36,853 nucleotides of DNA from assembly GCF_000159435.1 (NCBI RefSeq), contig NZ_GG693413.1:188010-224862 (forward strand), written 5' to 3'. A model generated the notes under the pieces. It did not search any database. It was given only the letters and a program-made list of their open reading frames with translations, and had not been told where the DNA came from. Every line of letters starts with the position of its first letter. Position 1 is the stretch's first letter. The DNA comes from Limosilactobacillus vaginalis DSM 5837 = ATCC 49540. GTDB taxonomy: Bacteria; Bacillota; Bacilli; Lactobacillales; Lactobacillaceae. This document shows positions 26,050-33,583 of this stretch, one piece after another. The position numbers and the translations under genes are program-made.

Positions 26050-26644
26050 GGGACTTCTTTTCATTAGTGGGGATGAAGGGATTACGTTAGGCGACTTAGC
26101 AAAAATTACTAGTTTTATGAAGCCGGCTGTGCTTGGATTGCTTCAACAGCTAAAAACAAGATATGAAAACGATCCTGATTCGGCATTGGTGTTATTAAAT
26201 AGTGGCGATACGTATCGGCTAGCAACTAAACACGAGTTGTCTCCGGTTATTAAGCATTATTTTGAAGTGCCGTTGACGATCCCGCTAACACGAGCACTGT
26301 TGGAGGTTTTAGCGATTATTGCTTACCGCCAGCCAATCACTCGTTTGGAGATTGATGATATTCGCGGTGTTCAAAGTTCAGGTTCACTTCAGAAATTAAT
26401 GGTTCGGGGACTGATTGATACTCATGGACGATTGGATGCTCCCGGAAGACCATTTTTATATGTAACAACGGATAGCTTTTTAGATTATTTTGGCTTATCT
26501 TCGTTGAAGGACTTACCACCATTAGCTAAACAAGAAGATCTTGATTTAGATGATATGAATGGTGACTTATTCTTGGAAGCGTTACAGGCACGACAGAAAC
26601 AGCAGGAGGAAGAAAATGGAACGTCTACAAAAAGTAATGGCTGA
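26012..26644 (+). CDS. scpB: Segregation and condensation protein B
   Basis: ScpB, 210 residues, forms the dimer that binds the ScpA linker in the SMC complex. Two winged-helix domains are recognisable: the first ends around residue 85, and the second contains TRALLEVLAIIAYRQPITRLEIDDIRG, the family signature, around 94-120. The C-terminus is acidic then Gln/Glu-rich, typical of a flexible tail. Start GTG at 26012 follows GGAGGG and lies inside scpA. The end overlaps rluB by 29 bases. Confidence 0.95.
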   Translation: MNNIEPTNLAKIEGLLFISGDEGITLGDLAKITSFMKPAVLGLLQQLKTRYENDPDSALVLLNSGDTYRLATKHELSPVIKHYFEVPLTIPLTRALLEVLAIIAYRQPITRLEIDDIRGVQSSGSLQKLMVRGLIDTHGRLDAPGRPFLYVTTDSFLDYFGLSSLKDLPPLAKQEDLDLDDMNGDLFLEALQARQKQQEEENGTSTKSNG

Positions 26645-27338
26645 AGCAGGAGTAGCATCGCGACGGGCTTCAGAAAAGTTAATTGCTAGCGGTCACGTTC
26701 AAGTTAATGGAAAGACCGTGACAGAAATGGGAATTAAGGTTAGTGAACATGATGAAGTTGTGGTTGATGGTGTTCCGTTACACCGGGAGGCCCATGTTTA
26801 CTACTTGCTGAATAAGCCCCGTTCTGTCATTACGAGTGCTCACGATGATAAGGGCCGGCGAACCGTTGTGGATATTTTGAAGGAAGAAGGAGTAGCGGAA
26901 CGAGTCTACCCAGTAGGAAGGTTGGACTATGATACAACTGGTATTCTACTATTGACTAATGATGGAGAGCTTGCCAATCGACTAATGCATCCCAAATTTG
27001 AAGTGGAGAAAACATATATCGCAAAGGTTCGGGGGATTGTTAATAATAATGATCTGAAGCAATTAAGAATTGGGGTTGAGGTCAATGGACGGTTAACCAA
27101 AAAGGCGAAGAGCCGGTTAATTGAAACTGATCACAAAAAGCAGACTAGTTTAGTCAAGCTAACAATCCATGAGGGGCGTTACCACCAAGTTAAGCTAATG
27201 TTTGATGCAATTCACCATCCCGTAATAAAGCTTCATCGCGAAACCTATGGTCCATTGGATCTCAACGGCTTGCAGTCTGGTGAATTTAGAGAACTGAAAC
27301 AAGATGAGGTTAAACTCTTAAAGAGGATCAGTAAGTAG
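26616..27338 (+). CDS. rluB: 23S rRNA pseudouridine synthase RluB
   Basis: RluB, 240 residues, isomerises uridine 2605 (E. coli numbering) of 23S rRNA. An S4 RNA-binding domain (about 2-48; LQKVMAEAGVASRRASEKLI) is followed by the pseudouridine synthase fold with the catalytic D104 in GRLDYDTTGIL. Length matches the RsuA/RluB group. ATG at 26616 is used: CAGGAGG lies 7 bases upstream inside scpB; an in-frame upstream ATG at 26559 lacks a ribosome binding site. It is the last gene of the cvfB operon; scpAB-rluB order is common in Firmicutes. A strong promoter for the FMN leader begins 12 bases later. Confidence 0.95.
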   Translation: MERLQKVMAEAGVASRRASEKLIASGHVQVNGKTVTEMGIKVSEHDEVVVDGVPLHREAHVYYLLNKPRSVITSAHDDKGRRTVVDILKEEGVAERVYPVGRLDYDTTGILLLTNDGELANRLMHPKFEVEKTYIAKVRGIVNNNDLKQLRIGVEVNGRLTKKAKSRLIETDHKKQTSLVKLTIHEGRYHQVKLMFDAIHHPVIKLHRETYGPLDLNGLQSGEFRELKQDEVKLLKRISK

Positions 27339-27349
27339 AATGTCAAGCG

Positions 27350-27378
27350 TTGACAGCTTGAAAAATTACTTGTAAAAT
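27350..27378 (+). promoter_or_regulatory. Promoter of the FMN-riboswitch/ribU transcript
   Basis: TTGACA (27350-27355) and TAAAAT (27373-27378) with exactly 17 bases between them. The -35 is fully consensus. Confidence 0.88.
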
Positions 27379-27402
27379 ATAAGTGTAAAATTTAATAGAA
27401 AT

Positions 27403-27513
27403 TGTCTTCAAGGCGGGGTGAAATTCCCGACCGGCGGTATAGCCCGCAACCCATTTCAATGGTTGATCTGGTTAAATTCCAGAGCCGACAGTATAGTCTG
27501 GTATGCAGAAGAT
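27403..27513 (+). promoter_or_regulatory. FMN riboswitch (RFN element) aptamer
   Basis: The conserved RFN blocks are present in order: TCTTC at the start, GGGGTGAAATTCCCGACCGG, CGGTATAGCCCGCAA, GGTTAAATTCCAGAGCCGAC, AGTATAGTCTGG and AGAAGAT closing the first helix. This aptamer binds FMN. Together with the downstream terminator it should lower ribU expression when FMN is plentiful. Confidence 0.96.
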
Positions 27514-27543
27514 TCTACTACACTTATTTAAACACGAATTATA

Positions 27544-27592
27544 AAATGCACGTTGCCGACGGACAAGTTAGGTGGCGTGCATTTATTTTATG
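27544..27592 (+). terminator. Terminator of the FMN riboswitch
   Basis: AAATGCACGTTGCC (27544-27557) pairs with GGTGGCGTGCATTT (27571-27584) with a G-U pair and one mismatch, followed by ATTTTAT. It lies between the aptamer and the ribU ribosome binding site, as in transcription-attenuation RFN switches. Confidence 0.8.
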
Positions 27593-27635
27593 TTTAGATA
27601 ATTTTGAAGACAATCTCAATAGGAGGTTGTTATTG

Positions 27636-28217
27636 ATGGTTACGTCTCATCAAAAAGTTCACCAAATGGTGGGTGTTTGTTCACTAAGCGCGTTGGCGTT
27701 TATTTTAATGTTGTTTGAATTTCCCATTTTACCGGTTGCTCCTTATCTTAAAATGGATTTTTCTGACTTACCGGTATTGATTGGCGGCTTTATCTATGGC
27801 CCTGCTGCCGGGGTGATGATTGCTTTCTTGAAATGCTTAATCCACGCAATGACACGAGGCTTTTCTGCTGGCGAATTGGTTGGAATTCTTGGTAACTTTC
27901 TATCATCATTAGCATTGCTGCTACCATTCTGTTGGACGTGGAAGCACAAGTCGTGGTCATTCAAGCGTCAATTATGGTTAGGGAGTATTTCGGCAACGGT
28001 TACTTTAGTTGTAGTGATGGCCCTATTAAATTGGTGGGTACTAACACCGCTATACATGGCACTGTGGAATTGGAAATCAACCCTGCCGATTCCGGAACTA
28101 ATTGCGGTAGCTGTTATTCCGTTTAATTTGATTAAGGGGGTTCTTGTTTCAGCTGTCTTTGCACTAGTGGCTATTCGTTTAAAGTCATGGCTTAATCAAA
28201 AGCAGCTTGAACAATAG
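27636..28217 (+). CDS. ribU: Riboflavin transporter substrate-binding component RibU
   Basis: RibU, 193 residues, is the membrane S-component of an ECF (energy-coupling factor) transporter that takes up riboflavin, using a shared EcfAAT module encoded elsewhere. Six hydrophobic segments are visible. The KMDFSDLPVLIGGFIYGPAAG motif at about 39-59 (shown in part: DFSDLPVLIGGFIYGP) is characteristic of RibU. ATG at 27636 follows AGGAGG; the open frame extends upstream through the riboswitch but that part is RNA, not protein. The leader and the protein together show regulation by FMN. No riboflavin biosynthesis genes are in the window. Confidence 0.95.
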   Translation: MVTSHQKVHQMVGVCSLSALAFILMLFEFPILPVAPYLKMDFSDLPVLIGGFIYGPAAGVMIAFLKCLIHAMTRGFSAGELVGILGNFLSSLALLLPFCWTWKHKSWSFKRQLWLGSISATVTLVVVMALLNWWVLTPLYMALWNWKSTLPIPELIAVAVIPFNLIKGVLVSAVFALVAIRLKSWLNQKQLEQ

Positions 28218-28248
28218 TAATTAAAGATTATTAAGATCAGAATTTAGT

Positions 28249-28286
28249 GTCTCATTAAATACGGGCATTAGAGACTGGTCTTTTTG
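28249..28286 (+). terminator. Weak terminator after ribU
   Basis: GTCTC (28249-28253) can pair with GAGAC (28271-28275), followed by TGGTCTTTTT. The stem is short and not GC-rich, so this is a low-confidence call. Confidence 0.4.
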
Positions 28287-28367
28287 CTTATTTAAAGATA
28301 ATCTAATTTTATTTCAGATCATTTCCACTGCTTTTCGTTATAATTAATTAGAGTGGAGAGTGAAAAA

Positions 28368-29408
28368 ATGAATGATTTCTTGTTAAGCTTCTTTGATGAA
28401 CATCAGCCACGACGGATTAGGGTGATTGAAAATACGTTAAAGAATCGCCGAACAGTATCAACCCTCTTTTGGGCTAAACAGTACGGCATCCTTAAATGGA
28501 CGGGGGCAGAGCGTTCATTAGAACGAAAGCAGGTTGAAAATTCCATTGCAGAATTAGTTAAGGCTAACTTAATTCAGCGAAATCCTGATGGACAAGTGCT
28601 GTTAACTACTTTAGGAGTTTTGAGACAAGAGGAGTTAGCAGGTGAACAGTATCAGCCCTATTTCTTTGATTGGTACTGGTTAGCTAACACGCGACGGATT
28701 GAGCAACGGTTACTGCTTGGTATACAAGTGGTCTCGGAATTGTCATACCATAATCGTTATTATGCTCCGGTAGTTAACGAATACCATGAACAACAAATTG
28801 TAAAACGATGGGTTCTTAGCTGGCGTGGAAACATAATTAACGATCTGGTGCAGGAACTTAAACTATTTGGCGACTCGTTGGAAAGTGCTGATGAGCGATT
28901 GGCTAATTATTTCTTTTATTCACTCATTGGTCACCGAATTACTGGCAAAAATGCTATGCAGCTCAGTGAGCAATTGGAACTTCCTGGTTATCAATTACCA
29001 GTTATTAAGCAGGATGCCTTACTAGCTATTGCTGCATTTGCGAATAGCTATCAAGGAGTTTTAAATCGTTTATTAGTGGATCTGCTGGCAAAAAGTCCAT
29101 TAAGTCAAAGTGCTAATCAAACGTTACTGTTGTATCAACAAGGAATTTCAATTAGTCAAATCGCCAAGAAAAGGAGAATCAAGGCTAATACTGTTCGCGA
29201 ACACTTGTTAGAAGCTGCAATCGTTCATCCTGATTCGATTGATTGGGAGCGATCCTTGCCAGTAAGCATTCGGAGCCAATTAGCTAAACATTATCAAGGA
29301 AAAATGAAAGACTGGCAATTTGATCCAGAAATCGTCCCAGGAGGACCAGCAGCGTTCTATTACTTCCGTCTCTATCAATTATATGAGGAGAGATTAAATG
29401 ATAAGTGA
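28368..29408 (+). CDS. YpbB-family helix-turn-helix protein next to RecQ
   Basis: A 346-residue protein of the YpbB family, which sits beside a RecQ-type helicase gene in Bacillus and lactobacilli. The N-terminal part resembles a winged-helix module (residues about 5-85: variable, with VENSIAELVKANLIQ). The C-terminal third has a helix-turn-helix of the HTH_40 type, SQIAKKRRIKANTVREHLLE (about 261-280), a module often present at the end of RecQ helicases. ATG at 28368 is used; GGAGAGTG lies 7 bases upstream. TATAAT at 28339-28344 is a likely -10, with no good -35. It overlaps the helicase gene by 11 bases, which suggests the two act together. Its biochemical role is unknown. Confidence 0.82.
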   Translation: MNDFLLSFFDEHQPRRIRVIENTLKNRRTVSTLFWAKQYGILKWTGAERSLERKQVENSIAELVKANLIQRNPDGQVLLTTLGVLRQEELAGEQYQPYFFDWYWLANTRRIEQRLLLGIQVVSELSYHNRYYAPVVNEYHEQQIVKRWVLSWRGNIINDLVQELKLFGDSLESADERLANYFFYSLIGHRITGKNAMQLSEQLELPGYQLPVIKQDALLAIAAFANSYQGVLNRLLVDLLAKSPLSQSANQTLLLYQQGISISQIAKKRRIKANTVREHLLEAAIVHPDSIDWERSLPVSIRSQLAKHYQGKMKDWQFDPEIVPGGPAAFYYFRLYQLYEERLNDK

Positions 29409-30864
29409 TCGACAACTGTTAATAAAATTAAATGAGCAATTTGGCTTTACCGCTTTTCGTGACGGTCAGCAGGAAACCATTAAGGCGATCCTTAATCATC
29501 AGGATACTCTGGCAATTCTACCAACTGGTGGTGGGAAATCATTACTTTACCAAATGCCGGGATACTTATTGCCCGGGACAGTTTTGATTGTGTCACCGTT
29601 AATTTCTTTGATGCAGGATCAGGTTGATCGTCTTCACCGTTCTGGAGAAAAACGAGTCCTAATGATTAATGGTCAACTAACTGGTAAAAGTCGTCACCAG
29701 GCCTTACAGCGTCTTTCTTCGTTCAAATTTATCTTTACTTCACCAGAATCACTCGCTAATCCTGAGATTATTAATAAGTTAAAGAAAATTCAGATAACGT
29801 TGTTTGTTGTTGATGAAGCTCATTGCATTTCGCAGTGGGGGCCTGACTTTCGCCCAGAATACCTCTTGCTTAGTTCGGTGCTGAAGCAGCTTGGTTCACC
29901 AACGACACTTTTGCTAACGGCTACGGCAACTCCGGAAGTACGTCAGGATATTATTCAAAAGATGGGACTACAGGGGGATGCAGTTACTCAAGTAATTCGT
30001 TCTGTAAATCGTCCCAATATTTATTATGCAGTAGAACGTTTCATATCCGTTAATGAGAAGGAGCAGTATCTAATTGACCTAGTTAATCGATTAGCAGGTT
30101 CTGGAATTATTTATTTTGCAAGCCGTAAATTAGCTACGCAATTTGCTGAAACGCTGAACCAGAAAACAAAGAAGACCGTGGCTGCTTATCATGCGGGAAT
30201 TGCTCCAATAGATCGCTACCGCTTACAGCAACAGTTCATGGATAACCAGGTACAATTAATTTGTGCCACAAGTGCTTTTGGGATGGGAATTGATAAGGAT
30301 GATATTCGCTTTGTCATTCATTTTCATGAACCGGCAAATTTGGAAAGCTATGTTCAGGAGGTCGGACGGGCAGGTCGTGATGGCAAGCCAAGTCTAGCAT
30401 TGCTTCTGTATTCTCCAGGTGATGAACAGATTCAACAAACGCTAAACCATATTGAACTTCCTGATAAGGAATTATTAAATGCTGTAAGGGAAAAGCGCCA
30501 GCCCAGTAGTGTATTGGGGGATAATCGAGAATTATTTACCTTTTACTTAGAACACGGCTATAATGGTGAAACAATTATAAAAGCATTTAAAAACAGGCAA
30601 ATAAGTCTGAAAAATCATTTGAATTGGATGGCAAGATACGTTAATAATACTAAATTATGTCGACGACAGATGATTTTAGAATACTTCGGTGAACGGCTGG
30701 CTAAGCCCCAAGTACCATGTTGTGATATTACTGATGAAACGTTGCTTCAGCGGTTTGAAAAAAACGATGATAGTCAAACCAAGCACATACATTCAATAAT
30801 AAAACTAAATTGGCAAGAACGACTTTATCAGTTATTTAATATTAATCATAATAAAGAAAACTAG
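29398..30864 (+). CDS. RecQ-family ATP-dependent DNA helicase (RecS-like)
   Basis: A 488-residue superfamily 2 helicase with the RecQ core: aromatic-rich start FRDGQQETIKAIL, Walker A TGGGKS (43-48), DEAH box (139-142) followed by CISQWGPDFRPEY, the VGRAGRDG motif VI and FGMGIDKDDIRFVIHF motif V. After the core the RQC zinc module is reduced: CRRQMILEYFGE is present, but the usual CxxCxxC reads CCDIT, so only three cysteines remain. There is no HRDC domain. Length and neighbours fit RecS (YpbC) of Bacillus rather than full RecQ (about 600 residues). The HTH_40 domain in the overlapping upstream gene may supply part of what is missing. Role: repair and fork processing, by homology. Confidence 0.93.
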   Translation: MISDRQLLIKLNEQFGFTAFRDGQQETIKAILNHQDTLAILPTGGGKSLLYQMPGYLLPGTVLIVSPLISLMQDQVDRLHRSGEKRVLMINGQLTGKSRHQALQRLSSFKFIFTSPESLANPEIINKLKKIQITLFVVDEAHCISQWGPDFRPEYLLLSSVLKQLGSPTTLLLTATATPEVRQDIIQKMGLQGDAVTQVIRSVNRPNIYYAVERFISVNEKEQYLIDLVNRLAGSGIIYFASRKLATQFAETLNQKTKKTVAAYHAGIAPIDRYRLQQQFMDNQVQLICATSAFGMGIDKDDIRFVIHFHEPANLESYVQEVGRAGRDGKPSLALLLYSPGDEQIQQTLNHIELPDKELLNAVREKRQPSSVLGDNRELFTFYLEHGYNGETIIKAFKNRQISLKNHLNWMARYVNNTKLCRRQMILEYFGERLAKPQVPCCDITDETLLQRFEKNDDSQTKHIHSIIKLNWQERLYQLFNINHNKEN

Positions 30865-30924
30865 ACATTTTATGATTATTTGCGCTACAATCAGAATGTT
30901 AATTTTATAAAAGGAGGGGCAACC

Positions 30925-31491
30925 ATGAGTGAACGACGGGAAGAAAGTCGTGAGGCTAATGACAAGCTATGGGATAAAAAGTTTGCTGATAGTGAAGATT
31001 TAGGTAGTGATGGTCACCTGTCACGAACCGAACATCGGCGACAAAGAGAACATAATTCTACTATTACCACTGTCTTGATCGTTTTAATAATTATTTTGGC
31101 GGCTATTCCGCTGATATACTGGGTTAACCATAAGCAAACGATGAATCATCCGGTAAGAACTGAACGGTTAGCACAGTCACAATCAACTAAAAAAAAAGCC
31201 CAGCCAAAGAAACGGGAAGCCAGTTCAAAAAAGCACAATTCTCTGAGTTCGTCTAGTAAGGCTAATGAGAGCTCGGCAACAAGTATGAGTAGTTCTTCAT
31301 CGCTTAGTACAAGTTCTTCCTCATCGGTGAGCCAATCATCAAGTATGGTTCGCTATGCTACTGTTCCTCGTAACGGTAGCTTATATCGTGTTGCAACACA
31401 GAACGGAATTTCTGTTAATGAATTAATGCGGTTAAATGGTTTAACCCCAAATGCACATTTAAGACCGGGGCAACAGTTAAGAGTTCGGTAA
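30925..31491 (+). CDS. LysM-domain cell-wall protein with membrane anchor
   Basis: A 188-residue protein: a charged cytoplasmic N-terminus (1-45), one membrane segment (about 46-66, TITTVLIVLIIILAAIPLIY), a Lys/Gln-rich and then Ser-rich low-complexity linker (about 80-142) and a C-terminal LysM domain (about 146-188: GSLYRVATQNGISVNELMRL, then LRPGQQLRV) that binds peptidoglycan. The anchor plus LysM makes it a type II membrane protein reaching into the wall. ATG at 30925 follows AAGGAGGGG. It matches YpbE of Bacillus in domain order and in its place between the RecQ-type helicase gene and cmk. Length of the linker is likely variable between strains. Confidence 0.88.
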   Translation: MSERREESREANDKLWDKKFADSEDLGSDGHLSRTEHRRQREHNSTITTVLIVLIIILAAIPLIYWVNHKQTMNHPVRTERLAQSQSTKKKAQPKKREASSKKHNSLSSSSKANESSATSMSSSSSLSTSSSSSVSQSSSMVRYATVPRNGSLYRVATQNGISVNELMRLNGLTPNAHLRPGQQLRVR

Positions 31492-31507
31492 ATGAGGAGT
31501 GAATTGA

Positions 31508-32194
31508 ATGACGATGGGATTACAGGTTGCAATTGATGGACCAGCTTCAGCGGGTAAAAGCACCGTTGCTAAGCGGGTTGCTAAGAAGTTTGGGTATGTT
31601 TATTGTGATACGGGCGCAATGTATCGAGCAGTTACTCTTGCCGCTTTACAGCAAGGACTGTCAATGACTGATACCGAAAAGATTAGTGAACTAGCAAAAC
31701 AAATAAAGATTACCTTTCAACCAGCAGAGCCAGAGCAGCGAGTGTTTATTAATGGTCAGGAAGTAACACGAGACATCCGGCTTCCTAAAGTTGCAAAAAA
31801 TGTTTCGGCAGTTGCTGCGATCCCAACCGTGCGTCAGGAAATGACAAAACAGCAACGGCAAATTGCAGCTGAAGGCGGAATCGTAATGGATGGTCGTGAC
31901 ATTGGAACGACTGTTTTGCCTCATGCTCCAGTCAAAATTTTTATGGTGGCAACTGCCCATGAACGGGCACGGCGCCGTTATTTAGAAAACAAACAAAAAG
32001 GGATTACGACTACAAGCCTAGAAGAGCTACAGCGGGCAATCGAGTTACGTGATCAAAAAGATTCAACGCGGAAGGTTTCCCCGCTAACTCAAGCTAGTGA
32101 CGCTATTCGATTAGATACAACTAATTTGACAATTGATGAGGTTGTTGCAGAGATTAGTAAAATAATTAAAAAAACTGAAAAACATTTAGCATAA
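31508..32194 (+). CDS. cmk: Cytidylate kinase
   Basis: CMP/dCMP kinase, 228 residues, makes CDP and dCDP for RNA and DNA. The P-loop GPASAGKST (about 11-19), the DTGAMYRAVTL segment, the DGRDIGTTVLPHA motif and the lid region RARRRYLE are all present. ATG at 31508 follows TGAGGAGTG. cmk next to an rpsA-like gene is a widely conserved pair. The next gene begins 72 bases later behind its own promoter. Confidence 0.96.
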   Translation: MTMGLQVAIDGPASAGKSTVAKRVAKKFGYVYCDTGAMYRAVTLAALQQGLSMTDTEKISELAKQIKITFQPAEPEQRVFINGQEVTRDIRLPKVAKNVSAVAAIPTVRQEMTKQQRQIAAEGGIVMDGRDIGTTVLPHAPVKIFMVATAHERARRRYLENKQKGITTTSLEELQRAIELRDQKDSTRKVSPLTQASDAIRLDTTNLTIDEVVAEISKIIKKTEKHLA

Positions 32195-32198
32195 TTAC

Positions 32199-32227
32199 TG
32201 GAAATGTGAGCGCTCATCTAGTAAAAT
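32199..32227 (+). promoter_or_regulatory. Promoter of the S1-protein gene with palindromic operator
   Basis: TGGAAA (32199-32204) and TAAAAT (32222-32227) lie 17 bases apart. The perfect palindrome TGAGCGCTCA (32207-32216) fills the spacer between them, an ideal place for a repressor. The core AGCGCT resembles LacI/CcpA-family operators, but the flanks do not match a good cre. Confidence 0.55.
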
Positions 32228-32266
32228 GTTTTTTAGAGTTGATTGTCGCAAGGAGGATTTTTTTTA

Positions 32267-33499
32267 ATGGCTGAAAACAACGAAAACAAAAACGATATGT
32301 TAGAAGCTCTTGATAGCATTGAAACTGTAAAAGTGGGTGATGTTGTTAAGGGTGAAGTATTGGCAATTGATGATGATCGCCAAGCTATCGTTGGTATTAA
32401 AGATGCAGGGGTTGAAGGTGTCGTCCCTGCTAAGGAATTATCAACCAAGCCAGTTGAAGACATCAATGACGCAGTTAAAGTCGGTGACGAACTTGACTTA
32501 GTAGTTATTTCTAAGATCGGTAACGACAAGGAAAATGGTAGCTACTTACTTTCACACCGTCGTCTTGAAGCACGTAAGGTTTGGGATGACGTTCAAAAGA
32601 AGTTCGATGCTGGTGAACACATTACCGCTAAGGTTACCCAAGCTGTTAAGGGTGGCTTAGTAGTTGATGCCGGAGTACGTGGCTTTGTCCCTGCTTCAAT
32701 GATTACTGATCACTACGTAGAAGACTTGAACCAATTTAAGGGTCAAGAACTTGAATTCAAGATTATCGAAATCGAACCTAGTGAAAACCGTCTTATCCTT
32801 TCTCACAAGGAAATTGTTCAAGCTCAACACGAAGAAGCAGCTAAGGAAATCTTTGCTAAGCTTCAACCAGGCGATGTTGTAGAAGGTAAAGTTGCTCGGA
32901 TGACTAACTTCGGTGCCTTCATCGACCTCGGTGGTGTTGATGGTTTGGTTCACGTTTCTGAAATTTCTTATGATCATGTTGACAAGCCTTCAGATGTATT
33001 GGAAGCAGGTCAAGAAGTTAAGGTTAAGGTCTTAAATGTTGACCCTGAACGTGAACGGATTTCACTTTCAATCAAGCAAACATTACCTGGACCATGGGAT
33101 GATATTGAAGAAAAGGCTCCAGAAGGCAGTGTTCTTACTGGTACTGTAAAGCGGTTAACCAGTTTTGGTGCTTTCGTTGAAGTTTTCCCTGGTGTTGAAG
33201 GTTTGGTACACATTTCTCAAATCTCTCACAAGCACATTGCTACACCAGCTGATGTATTGAAGCCTGGTCAAGAAGTTAAGGTTAAGGTCTTAAATGTTGA
33301 TCCTGAACATCAACGTCTTGGTTTATCCATGAAGGCTCTTGAAGAACGTCCAAAGGATGAAGAAAACAACGGTAACGAAAACCGTGGCCGTCGTCCTCGT
33401 CGTAACAATAACCGTAACTTCATGAACAACGCCCCTGAAGAAGAAAGTGGCTTCTCAATGGGTGATTTAATTGGTGATCAATTAAAGGGCTTGAAGTAA
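32267..33499 (+). CDS. rpsA: S1-domain protein (30S ribosomal protein S1 homologue)
   Basis: A 410-residue protein with four S1 OB-fold repeats: about 15-85, 100-165, 185-255 and 270-340; the last two carry the typical GAFVDLGG-like GAFIDLGGVDGLVHVSE and GAFVEVFPGVEGLVHIS. The tail after residue 350 is rich in Asn and Arg (GRRPRRNNNR), then acidic. E. coli S1 has six repeats; Firmicute homologues (YpfD) have four and bind mRNA. ATG at 32267 follows AAGGAGGA; an in-frame start at 32243 lies before the ribosome binding site. The codons are strongly biased, typical of high expression. rpsA is the name used in lactobacilli; whether it is a true ribosomal S1 is not settled. Confidence 0.93.
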   Translation: MAENNENKNDMLEALDSIETVKVGDVVKGEVLAIDDDRQAIVGIKDAGVEGVVPAKELSTKPVEDINDAVKVGDELDLVVISKIGNDKENGSYLLSHRRLEARKVWDDVQKKFDAGEHITAKVTQAVKGGLVVDAGVRGFVPASMITDHYVEDLNQFKGQELEFKIIEIEPSENRLILSHKEIVQAQHEEAAKEIFAKLQPGDVVEGKVARMTNFGAFIDLGGVDGLVHVSEISYDHVDKPSDVLEAGQEVKVKVLNVDPERERISLSIKQTLPGPWDDIEEKAPEGSVLTGTVKRLTSFGAFVEVFPGVEGLVHISQISHKHIATPADVLKPGQEVKVKVLNVDPEHQRLGLSMKALEERPKDEENNGNENRGRRPRRNNNRNFMNNAPEEESGFSMGDLIGDQLKGLK

Positions 33500-33521
33500 T
33501 CGAGACCACATAATTAATTTA

Positions 33522-33555
33522 GAAAGGGGTATGGCATTTTGTCATACTCTTTTTA
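33522..33555 (+). terminator. Rho-independent terminator after the S1-protein gene
   Basis: AAAGGGGTATGGCA (33523-33536) pairs with TGTCATACTCTTTT (about 33540-33553), with G-U pairs and a TTT loop, followed by T. It separates the S1 gene from der. Confidence 0.8.
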
Positions 33556-33583
33556 TTTCAAATAAAAGAAGGAAGGTGTAAAA

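Noticed and set aside
27402-27635. N-terminal extension of RibU through the FMN riboswitch
   Set aside because: The frame happens to be open, but this part is the conserved RFN aptamer and terminator; AGGAGG and ATG at 27636 give the normal RibU start.
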